Positions 1-8,589 of a stretch of DNA of 64,000 bases are shown here, piece after piece; within the stretch, counting starts at the first letter, position 1, and each line of letters starts with the position of its first letter. Under the pieces are notes generated by a model. It was not told the origin of the DNA and did no database searches. It worked only from the letters and a program-made list of their open reading frames with translations. Origin of the DNA: Mercurialis annua (Eukaryota > Streptophyta > Magnoliopsida > Malpighiales > Euphorbiaceae); the NCBI RefSeq assembly GCF_937616625.2, contig NC_065574.1, positions 31,250,501 through 31,314,500 of the forward strand. Reading direction: 5' to 3'. Made by a program: the position numbers and the translations under genes.

Positions 1-560
1 AGCGGATTTAGTTGGAATTTAATTTAGAATTTTATTTGCGGTAAGAAGTACTTGACCCTATAACGAGATGGATAAGTCAGTATATAGCTCATTCTTGATC
101 GTATCATTTCCCACAATGTACGATACGTCCTTCTTGACAGACGCACCATTCAACCATGGTGTTCTCAAGGAGTAAGTTGAAAAATAATACCACATTCCTT
201 TTAGGAACATACCAAATTCTGTACTCAAGTATTCTTCCCTTTTCGATCACATCGTAAAGTATTAATACCTTTTCCAATTTGGTTTTCTACTTCATTCTTG
301 AAGTCATTTGAACATTTCAAAATCTTCATGTTTGTTCTTCATAAGACAAACTTAACTATATCGTGATAAATCATCGATGTAGAAAATGAAGTATAAGTAT
401 CTACCTTGGTCCGTTTCTTTAAACGTACCATATACATCACTATGTATGATCTCTTAAACGGATTTAGCTCTACCTCTTTGTCCCACAAAGAATAATCAGG
501 CCATGTTGCCTTTAAGATACAACTCACAAATCGGAAGAGATGCAAAATCTTGATTGCTCA
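1..560 (-). pseudogene. Copia integrase core, decayed
   Basis: Reading the minus strand from about 500 down to 340 gives a clear copia-type integrase core: a stretch like EIIHSDVYG holding the first catalytic Asp, then a YLYFI...DDLSRYS segment and LMKNK, where family members have similar words. Further left (about 200-120) a degenerate TPWLNGAS segment matches the usual TPQ-NGV-ER region, but the catalytic Glu position reads Val. In-frame stops occur around 446-448 and 349-351, and further frame changes are needed. The 68-residue open frame at 339-545 on the same strand is a different frame and is not the protein. A non-functional fragment. Confidence 0.8.
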
Positions 561-1089
561 AGATTCCCATCCTATCTAACTTGTTATGTCTATCTTTTGC
601 AATATGTCCTAATTATAAATGCCAAAGTTGTTTAGAAATTTGATAACTTATGGTATTAATTTCCAAAACATCTTTTGCATTAAACATCTTTATTCAAGTC
701 ATAAAGAACATTTTGTACATATCCATACCCAACTCCGTATTATCAAACATAATACTACAAACATCCTTTGTAAATAGAAAATCAACTACCAAATTTGTCA
801 TATAAATTCGGATATGATATTTCTATATATATTGGGTAAGTACAAAAAAACTTGTTTAAGTACAACTTATGTTTATTTAAGAAAATTGAAGTTGATCCTA
901 TAGCTCTTGTCGCAACGCTTGCGTCATTCCCGAGATTTAAGATTACTTCATCTTTTTCCTTTCTTTCTCACTTTTACTAAATCCGTAAAAGATAAACAAA
1001 TGTGAGAATTAGCATCGGTATCCAATACCTAAGCTTTTAAATGAGCAATTGACATTGGAACATGAGATAGACACATTCTTGATGGAATT

Positions 1090-1190
1090 GTCGTTCCTCT
1101 CGTCATTGCCCTTTAAGTATTCACAATACTTAATACAATTTCCATTTCAATGTCTTTTGTTTTGACAAAAGAAACAATTTCTTTTATTGA
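1090..1190 (-). pseudogene. Copia Gag zinc knuckle remnant
   Basis: On the minus strand, codons at 1176 down to 1135 read C-x2-C-x4-H-x4-C (Cys at 1174-1176 and 1165-1167, His at 1150-1152, Cys at 1135-1137). This is the spacing of the retroviral-type CCHC knuckle of Gag that binds RNA. The residues after it (KYCEYLKG) also resemble the usual copia context. A TGA stop lies inside the knuckle at 1147-1149, directly after the His codon, so it is broken. The position between the leader and the integrase fits the copia gene order. Confidence 0.75.
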
Positions 1191-2299
1191 CCAAACCGCC
1201 TTTTAAATATTCCAAATATTTCCGGCTATGACTTATACTGTCCTACATCTTAACAAACGAAAACACTTTTCTTTGTTAACCAATGTGCATTTCTTTTTCG
1301 CAATAGCCTTGGAGGCATCTAAATATCTTAATCAATCAAAAAAAATGGTTTTAAACCACTAGCCGATTACTATCGTGAATGTCACTTAAAAGGATTCTAT
1401 TTAATCTTATTATCCCTTAGATAGCAAAGATCTTTAATTAGTATTCTTGTTATTTTGTATATTTAACCATAATGATTTGGTCTTTATCAAAATGGCCTCC
1501 CACTATCTTTTTCGAATCCTACACTTCCAAAATAGGAAACGTGAATCTTTGTTGGAAAAGATTTCAAGTGGGTGATTGAATTCTTATATTCATTTATCTT
1601 TCCCTCAAGTACTTAATGCTATTCTTGGGATCAAAATGATATATAAGTGAACAATTACTTGTTCATCATATCTCATATGAGGTTCAATCATTTCCGGCTC
1701 CTAATGCTTTCACCCTCAAGTACTTAATGCTATTCTTAGGTTTCCACATTAGTTAAGTTTAACCCATTGAATCAACTAAGATGTATCGATTTGAATAATA
1801 TACGACTCAGGTACGCCTAATTGCCTTTCTCGCCGTATATTATATCGACTACACCCGTAACATCTCATGCTTAACAATAAACTCAACAACATCTCTTGAC
1901 GATATCATCTCACCCCTATGTATCCATAGCCGACAAGATGATAACTCAAAGCGTGTTAGTTTATTGCTCCAATGGAGAGCCATTGATAAACAATTTAATG
2001 ATTAATCAATATAAACTTAATCTTTTAACTTTTAGGAAGATTTCTTAGGGTTTTAAGTTATTCAGGTCTCACTAAACACACAATACATTTTAGCATGCAT
2101 CTCATACATATTAAAGCTAAAATTAATCATGCAATCACACATGTATGATCATGGACTTCCTAGGTCTCATTCTTTAGCCACAAAAGAATGAGCAAACTAT
2201 TACATATCTCGGAAATGATTCTCTAATCATTCACTATGTAATATCTGCTTTCTTTAGGTATAGAGGATTCATCCTCGAACCTCCGAAAGCCTCAACCGA
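1191..2299 (-). other. Decayed copia gag region and leader
   Basis: No open frame of useful length is present. By position this should hold the N-terminal Gag coding part and untranslated leader of the copia element. One visible structure is a 25-bp direct repeat at 1602-1626 and 1713-1737 (begins CCCTCAAGTACTT; one mismatch falls just outside). I see nothing else I can name. Confidence 0.4.
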
Positions 2300-2317
2300 T
2301 TGCTGATGCTCGGAAAA

Positions 2318-2560
2318 AAAAAATTATTTTTTTTTTACGTTTTTTTTTTTTACGGTTTTTTTTTTTTTTCGAGTCGGAAACTTTTCTCCGGGTGTAAAAC
2401 CCCTTTTTCAGCATTTCGGTTTTTTACGGAAAAAAATATTTTTTTTTCGGGCCGAAAACTTTTTCCCGGGTGTAAAACCCGTTTTTCAGCATTTTTGGTT
2501 TTTATAAAAAAAAATATTATTTTTTTTTCCGGGTTTTTTTTTTTTTTCGGGTTTCGCTTT
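2318..2560. repeat. Homopolymer-rich leader with a 78-bp imperfect duplication
   Basis: Long T runs alternate with two related segments. CGGGTGTAAAACCC occurs at 2389-2402 and again at 2467-2480 (period 78), each followed by a TTTTTCAGCATTT word and another T run. GGGT and ACCC can pair as a small hairpin. It lies between the copia primer binding site and gag. The open frames here on both strands are low-complexity translations of the T runs. Confidence 0.6.
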
Positions 2561-2852
2561 TTCCGCATATTCCGTTGATGACAACATAATGCACAAGCGA
2601 ATCACGTATTGTGTTAAATGATCACATTAGAAAAATTCCCAGGATAGATTGGAGGGTCACGAGCGGACCACTTAAGTACCAATCTCCTAGACAGAATTTA
2701 ATCAAATGTAATTAATATCACAATAGCGATTGTTCGTTTTGGAAAAAATAAGCCCTCGGAATTATAAATTACATGCCCAATAATAATTCCTAAGTCCATG
2801 ATTATTTATACATATATTCAATCGTAAAGCGTTAATACTCGATGATACGGTG

Positions 2853-2864
2853 GCTCCGATACCA
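2853..2864 (-). promoter_or_regulatory. Copia primer binding site (initiator Met tRNA type)
   Basis: The minus strand reads TGGTATCGGAGC one base inside the LTR. Plant copia elements are typically primed by initiator-Met tRNA, complementary to TGGTATCAGAGC; there is one mismatch. This fixes the element orientation and the inner LTR edge at 2866. Confidence 0.85.
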
Positions 2865-3315
2865 CTGTTGGCGCAGCGGGAGGCGCGGGTCCGGATCGTA
2901 TATTTCAATTCAAAATCGAAATTCCAACAATTCGGATCCTAAAGTTGATCATATCAACAACAAATGGATCGTCGTATCATTTAGTAATTAAAGCACGCAT
3001 CTAGGAATTGTAAGAAGAATACCTATGTCGATTCTCCAACGATTCTTGTAGTTCCGAAAGTACGGCGACCTCAAGCTCGTCCACACGAGTATGCGTCCGA
3101 TTGAATCCTCGCCTTGAAGTAATCCGTAAGAGTTCCTCTTGCCGAGCAGCCCTAAGCTCAAACTCTCGCCGCGATCACTATCTTGCTCAGATATATGAAA
3201 AACGTCGCCAAGTTTTTCCCGTGATTGATGAATACTTGAACTCCTTCAAGTGCTTTCTCTCTCTACAACTTTGTAGTGAGATGTGTGTTGTGTGGTTTTT
3301 TTAAATGAGTAAGGA

Positions 3316-3342
3316 CATGCTCTATTTATAGGCTAGAGCATG
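3316..3342 (-). promoter_or_regulatory. LTR TATA box inside a 9-bp inverted repeat
   Basis: The minus strand carries TATAAATA (plus 3323-3330), a good plant TATA box, in the orientation of element transcription. It is flanked by a perfect inverted repeat, CATGCTCTA at 3316-3324 and TAGAGCATG at 3334-3342. Transcription would start roughly 30 bases further left. Confidence 0.6.
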
Positions 3343-3422
3343 CCTTAAGAATGCAACACCTTGCATGCTAGGTGTCACACACCAAGCAAAGGTGTTGCCA
3401 CCATATGACACCTTTCATGTGG

Positions 3423-3517
3423 TGACATCACATAGGTGACATCATATAGGTGATGTCATCATATGACATCACATATATGACATAGGCTTATCTCATTACA
3501 TCATCACCATGACATCA
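3423..3517 (-). promoter_or_regulatory. Cluster of five TGACATCA octamers in copia U3
   Basis: Exact TGACATCA occurs at 3423-3430, 3437-3444, 3464-3471 and 3510-3517, and its reverse complement TGATGTCA at 3451-3458. They lie about 90-190 bp upstream of the TATA box for minus-strand transcription, where U3 enhancers sit. The octamer is one CpG transition away from TGACGTCA, the bZIP/TGA-factor site. A regulatory role is inference. Confidence 0.5.
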
Positions 3518-3610
3518 TCATTCCATTGGCTAATGATTAGTCATTTAAGTATCATTAATTACACTAATTAATTACTTAAACCTTTTAATCATAAAACTTG
3601 GTTAAAATAT

Positions 3611-3719
3611 AATTAGGTTCCTACTAATTTATAACTCTTATAAATTAGTCCCTAATTAATATGGACATAATACAATTAGGTTCCTACTAATTTATAACTC
3701 TTACAAATTAGTCCCTAAT
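3611..3719. repeat. Tandem duplication, period 63, in copia LTR
   Basis: A 46-bp segment beginning AATTAGGTTCCTACTAA at 3611 recurs at 3674 almost unchanged. Each copy contains an inverted pair (CTAATTTATA / TATAAATTAG) that could fold as a hairpin. Confidence 0.7.
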
Positions 3720-4856
3720 TTGTACTTGTTTTTCATCTTAGATTAATTTCCGAGATATGCTAGTATCTATATGAAATCCATCTTTCGTAAACTCAATCGG
3801 TTGCACACTCTATTGTGTGTGACTAACTAGGTTCACATCTATATGGCAACGAGAGTCATAAGAAACGCCTTTCTTATATTAAATAATTAAATCTCATTTA
3901 ATTATTAATTCTCGTAGATCGAGAGTGACGTCTAGCAACATATCACGACCCCCAAATAGAGATGAATGTTTCGATGCATTCTTTATGAACCATTGTTCAT
4001 AATACCGTACACTCAAAATTCCCTTCATCTAAGATTCCAATCTCGACTAGTGTCACGGTTAAGTCAAACACTGTATGTCTTGATTATATGACCTCATCTC
4101 CCAGTTCTAATTCTTGATAAATATGACTTCCACTAGAAACAACTTTCTATGTAAGTCATATACACCTGCGCAGGTTTTTATCATCCATCAAGAACAATTT
4201 GAGATAGCATAGAATCTTGTCTCCGTTCATCCAGAGTGATGAATCCTTTCTAGGTTAAACCCCTATCTCCATATACAACTAACTAGAGCCAACACATCCC
4301 GCGGCTCTAGCTCATGAAAGATCTAGAGTTAAGGAGTATCAAACTCTAATCACCTATATACAAGATAGTGTCACCGCAAGTCAAAGGACATATGTACAAT
4401 TATGAACTAGATGACATTAAATTGACTTTAATGAATTACCATGTATAAGTCATCTAGCGTCACTTGTTCGACTCACTCAACACCTTGAGTGTCCACATGT
4501 TTATTCTGATCCCCATCAAGTAGTATGAGACTCACTACTTCCTATAATTAGTAACTATTTACTAATCAGGAGAATAAACAGAGGTGACGATCTTTCCGGG
4601 ATAATGCGATGCCCTTATTCGTAGGACCCCATCGATCGTGAACGGTTATTTAGATCACTTGTATAATAGAATCTATCACTCATATTCTTAACACCTTAAG
4701 AATAGATTCTATCACAATGTGATAAGGACAATACGTAATAAATGAACACTTAGTTGATGAGACACTTAGTTCAAATAGAACATATATATCTTTGCCATTG
4801 GGATTAATTCTACAAATATACACGATCAAATGGCCCTAGGGCACATACTACTAACA

Positions 4857-5424
4857 ATCGAAACCGGTACACCATGCAAACTGACAATCCTGTCGATGTA
4901 CAACTGAGCCAACTTCAAAGCAGGATACGAAACCTTGATCGGAAGGAAATGAGCTGACTTGGTCATACGGTAAACTATCACCCATATGGAATCGTACCCC
5001 TGTCGAGTACGTGGTAAACCAACAACAAAGTCCATGGCAATTCGCTCCCACTTCCACTCTGGAATAGGTAGTGGCTGCAGATAGCCAAAAGGCCTCTGAT
5101 GTTCCAGCTTCACCTGCTGGCAAGTCAGACACTTGGAAAGGTACTCTACAACATCTTTCTTCATTCCGCTCCACCAATACGTACCCTTGAGGTCATGGTA
5201 CATCTTGGTAGATACCGGATGAACACTGTAAGCCGATCTATGCGCTTCCTCCAGAATCTGGTCTCTCAAACCATCCAAATCCGGAACGCACAGTCTAGAA
5301 CCAAACCTGAGAACTCCGTCAACAAAAATAAACTCGGAATTCCCATCCATATGGATCTCATCCATAATCCGTTTCAATTGTGGATCCTCAGCTTGTAAAG
5401 CTTTAATCCTATTAATCAAAACCA
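4857..5424 (-). pseudogene. Ty3/gypsy integrase, truncated by copia insertion
   Basis: This is the N-terminal half of a retroviral-type integrase, the enzyme that joins element cDNA to host DNA. The zinc-binding H-H-C-C set is visible: AHRSA and SVHPVS, then KCLTC. It is followed by the core start IAMDFVVGLP with the first catalytic Asp and a SIWVIVYRMTKSAHF segment. After HGVPVSIV the frame enters the copia LTR, just before the place where relatives have the DRDPRF segment with the second Asp. A one-base frameshift near 5420 separates it from the RNase H frame upstream. The few residues before the stop at 4826 are copia LTR sequence, not integrase. Confidence 0.9.
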
Positions 5425-5867
5425 TTATGAGAAACCTGAAAATCGTAGCCCGAAGCTATCAAACCATGCCACTCTCGAACCATGGGTCTACGCCCAACCT
5501 CAGAAATATGGGCCAAACTGCCCGAAGACTTGCGACTCAAAGCATCGGCAACCACATTAGCTTTTCCAGGATGGTACTGAATAGTACAGTCGTAGTCTTT
5601 CAGCAACTCTAGCCACCTCCTCTGTCTCAGATTCAACTCTCGCTGATCAAAGATGTACTTCAGACTCTTGTGATCAGTGAAGATCTCGCAAGTCGCACCG
5701 TACAAGTAGTGCCTCCAGATCTTCAGAGCAAAAACCACAACAGCTAACTCCAAGTCATGTGTAGGGTAATTCACCTCATACTTCTTTAGCTGACGGGAAG
5801 CATAGGCGATCACCTGTCCATGTTGCATCAACACGCAACCTAAGCCAATCCGAGAAGCATTGCAGTA
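5412..5867 (-). pseudogene. Ty3/gypsy RNase H domain fused to Gag tail
   Basis: A recognisable gypsy RNase [21 protein letters not shown], then [30 protein letters not shown], and [15 protein letters not shown]. The catalytic Glu (DLELA) and two later Asp residues (FTDHKS, VADALS) are present. The first catalytic Asp is replaced: YCNASRIG where the family has a DAS word. Upstream in the same frame are Gag residues ([17 protein letters not shown]), so a deletion of protease and RT joined the two near 5868. The frame ends at 5412 through a one-base shift, just where it should continue into integrase. Confidence 0.9.
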
Positions 5868-7168
5868 CACTGGTCTCTGACTCTGATCGGATGGCTGAGC
5901 AACGCTAGCTGCCGACATATGCTGCCCAGATGCGTGACACTCTCTCGCAAAGTGTCCCGGCTAGCCACAAGTAAAACTACCCCCTATTGCTAAACGACAC
6001 TCGCTTGGATGTCGACGTCTGCAATTCTGGCAGAAAGGAAAACTAGCACCTCCACTGTTACCACGCCCAAAACTGCGGCTGCTACCGTTGTTGCCTGAAC
6101 TGTAGGTGTACGGCTGATAACTCTTCTTGACACCCCTCTTCTTGTTCTTGTACTGAGAAGGTGCCGATTGGCAGCTACCACCACCACTCTGCTGTCCAGG
6201 GCCAGAAGACTTCTTAGTCTGAGCAGGACCAGAAATATCCCAAAACTGCAATAACGAGCTCTCCATACGTCGAGCACTGCCTACTACGTCTGTAAAGTCT
6301 CTGCGTGTCCCAGTCAGCAAACTCACAAAATCGCGCCCTAAGCCTTTTACGTATCTGTTGTTCACCCTTTGCTGATCTGTCTGCAAGTCCGGAGCGAACC
6401 GACCCAACCTCACAAACTCTGTCGTGTACTCGGATATTGACCTATCATCCCTAGTAAGCGCCTGTCTCTGTGACCCTCTATCACTGAAAACGGTAAGAAG
6501 AAAGCTCTGAATCTCGCCACGAACTGAGCCCAAGAGATGGTAGCCATGTCATCATGAATAGAGCTACGAAACCAGTCCCCAGCTGAACCCTTCATGGACA
6601 TCTCGACTAGAACGACGGTCTGACGCTCAGTAGCCTGTAGTCGCCGAGCATTCTGCTCAACCTCCTCGAGAAAATCTAGAGCGTCTCCAGAACCGTCAAA
6701 CTCAGTTGGCTTCAGCCTCATGTAAGCCAATACCAGATCCCTGTCAGTGGTTCCGACACCATCAACTACTGCACCACCAGGCTGTGGTTGCTGTTGCTGA
6801 GCAATCTGACCCAAAACCGCATACTGATCCTGCAAAGCGACCTGTCCCGCTTGCAGCTGAACCTGATTGAGTTGTAGAGCAGCAACTCCAGCCAGAAAAG
6901 TGTTGAATTCAAAATCGTCCAACTCAGGTTGTGCCACACCTGGTGCTTGAGCACCCCCTGCAGCACCGCGTCCGACGCCTCTGCCTCTACTTCTGCCAGC
7001 TTGGCCTCGGCCACCTCGACCTCGACCAGCTCGACCCCGACCAGCTGGGCCTCTGCCTACTAGTCCTCTACCAGCTCGAACCTCTGGTTCATTCTGGTCC
7101 ACCTCCATAGAGATCGCGTCATCAGCCTCAGCATTTTGCTGAGCCGCAGCACGAATACAAGTATTCAT
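5868..7168 (-). pseudogene. Tekay-like Gag, frameshifted
   Basis: Gag forms the virus-like particle. The likely start is the MNTCIRAAAQ Met at 7168, matching MNTRGRAAAQ in copy B. An Arg/Gly-rich segment (repeated GRG) follows, then the capsid-type region (RDLVLAYMRLKPTEFDGSG, DWFRSS) to about 6450. There the frame shifts by one base and continues as SEYTTEFVRLGRFAPDLQ and onward. The C-terminal part is Ser/Gly-rich with FCQNCRRRHPSEC and a damaged CCHC knuckle: the first Cys reads Ser, and a TAG at 5961-5963 stands where copy B has Gln. The frameshift site and direction agree with copy B. Confidence 0.88.
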
Positions 7169-7493
7169 TCCTAAGAATGAAACAAAATTTCTCAATATAA
7201 ACAAAACCTAACCAAATAAACACAACATGGCGAATCATCCAACAAGTAATCACCCAATTGAAATCAACCATATAATAAGTAATACATCAATTAAATCCAC
7301 ACGACTGACTCCCGACATTCCTATAGGAGTAGGCAGAAAGTTTTGAAAACAAAAGATGCTCTTTCAAAGACAAGACTCGAATCCTAATTCCGCAATAGTC
7401 CCTAAGACAATTTAATCACTTAACATGCCAAAACAATTACACATTTTACATCTAAAAGGCCTTGGTTTGAAACCAAAGCTCTGATACCAAGTT
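7169..7493 (-). promoter_or_regulatory. Leader of Tekay-like A with Met-tRNA primer site
   Basis: The minus strand reads TGGTATCAGAGC at plus 7478-7489, an exact 12-base match to the initiator-Met tRNA primer site, four bases inside the LTR edge at 7494. The rest (7169-7477) is untranslated leader without other recognisable features. Confidence 0.85.
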
Positions 7494-7579
7494 TGTCACG
7501 ACCCATTTTCATGAATCGTGATTGGCGCTAGGGTATGGGCATGGTTGTACCAAAACCCGTAGCAACCCATTTTCATGAA
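7494..7579 (-). mobile_element. Tekay-like A LTR stub and satellite junction
   Basis: 7494-7564 matches the last bases of the Tekay-B LTRs (the GCTACGGGTTTTGGTAC to GTCGTGACA stretch, ending at 54085 and 58071). Upstream LTR sequence is missing; satellite begins at about 7578. The 15-bp word ACCCATTTTCATGAA occurs at 7501-7515 inside the stub and again at 7565-7579 at the junction, so the break has a duplicated LTR terminus. Confidence 0.8.
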
Positions 7580-8589
7580 ACGTTTTCCATTTTTAGCAAT
7601 TTAAGCCAAACGTTTACAAACGTTCTGAAACAAATTCAAGCATTTCACCTTTTTAGTAATTTAAGCCAAACGTTTACAAACGTTACGGAAAAAATCCAAG
7701 CGTTTCACCTTTTTAGCAATTTAAGCCAAACGTTTACAAACGTTACGCATCAAATCCAAATGTTTCACCTTTTTTGGCGATTTAAGCCGAACGTTTACAA
7801 ACGTTACGAAACAAATTCAAACGTTTCACCTTTTTAGTGATTTAAGCCAAACGTTTACAAATGTTACAAAACAAATCCAAACGTTTTCCCATTTTAGCGA
7901 TTTAAACCAAACGTTTAAAACGTTACGAAACAAATCCAAAAATTTCACCTTTTTAGCGATTTATGCTTAACGTTTACAAGCGTTACGAAACAAATCCAAA
8001 CAGTTCATTTTTTTAGCGATTGAAGCCAAACATTTACAAACGTTGCGAAACAAATCCAAAGGTTACCCCTTTTTAGCGATTGAAGCCAAACGTTAACAAA
8101 CGTTATGAAACGAATCCAAACGTTTCACATTTTTAGCGATTTAAGCCAAACATTTACAAAGGTTTAGAAACAAATTCAACGTTTCACCTTTTTAGTGATT
8201 TAAGCCTAACGTTTAAAGGTTACCAAACAAATCAAAATCTTTCACCTTTTTACCAATTTAAGCCAAACGTTTATAAACGTTACGAAACAAATCAAAGTAT
8301 TTCACCTTTTTAGCAATTTAAGCCAAACGTTTACAAACGTTACGAAACCATTCCAAGTATTTCACCTTTTTAGCAATTTAAGCCAAACGTATACAAACGT
8401 TTCAGAACAAATCCAAACGTTTCACCTTTTTAGCGATTTAAGCCAAACGTTTACAAATGTTACAAAACAAATCCAAATATTTCACCTTTTTAGCAATTTA
8501 AGCCAAACGTTTACAAACGTTACAAAACAAATCCAAACGTTTCACCCTTTTAGCGATTTAAGCCACACATTTACAAACATTTCACCTTT

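Larger units (their letters stand above)
1..4856 (-). mobile_element. Ty1/copia LTR retrotransposon, 5' part (left end outside window)
   Basis: Read on the minus strand, the parts come in copia order: 5' LTR (2866-4856), primer binding site (2853-2864), A/T-rich leader, decayed gag with a zinc knuckle (1135-1176), then the integrase core running off the left edge (1-560). RT, RNase H and the 3' LTR must lie outside the window. The LTR runs TGTTAG...CAACA on the element strand. Its outer end abuts the Tekay-like integrase exactly at 4856/4857, so the element is nested there; the flanking five bases 4857-4861 (ATCGA) are the predicted target duplication. The coding parts carry many stops and frameshifts, so the element is dead. 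Confidence 0.88.
2866..4856 (-). mobile_element. Copia 5' LTR (1,991 bp)
   Basis: Plus-strand edges are TGTTGGCG...at 2866 and ...CTAACA at 4856, that is TGTTAG...CAACA on the element strand, with the primer site directly inside and a clean break into Tekay-like integrase coding sequence outside. It contains a TATA box with an inverted repeat (3316-3342), a cluster of TGACATCA octamers (3423-3517) and a 63-bp-period duplication (3611-3719). Its partner LTR is off the window, so age cannot be estimated. Small open frames in it, such as 3101-3304, are not supported as genes. Confidence 0.85.
4857..7564 (-). mobile_element. Tekay/Del-like Ty3/gypsy element A, internally deleted and interrupted
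   Basis: Minus-strand order is LTR end (7494-7564), primer binding site (7478-7489), leader, Gag (7168 to about 5868), RNase H (5867-5412), integrase (5424-4857). Protease and RT are missing, giving an in-frame Gag-to-RNase H joint. The integrase stops where the copia LTR begins. The LTR is only about 71 bp long before satellite starts, so that end is truncated. Gag is clearly related to that of the element at 51232-58071. The Tekay/Del (chromovirus) assignment rests on Gag and integrase style and on the long LTR of the sister copy; no chromodomain lies in the window. Confidence 0.88.

Noticed and set aside
339..545. 68-residue minus-strand open frame
   Set aside because: Wrong frame within the decayed copia integrase; the neighbouring frame carries the recognisable motifs.
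2300..2578. Overlapping open frames on both strands rich in Phe/Lys
   Set aside because: Generated by T homopolymers in the copia leader.
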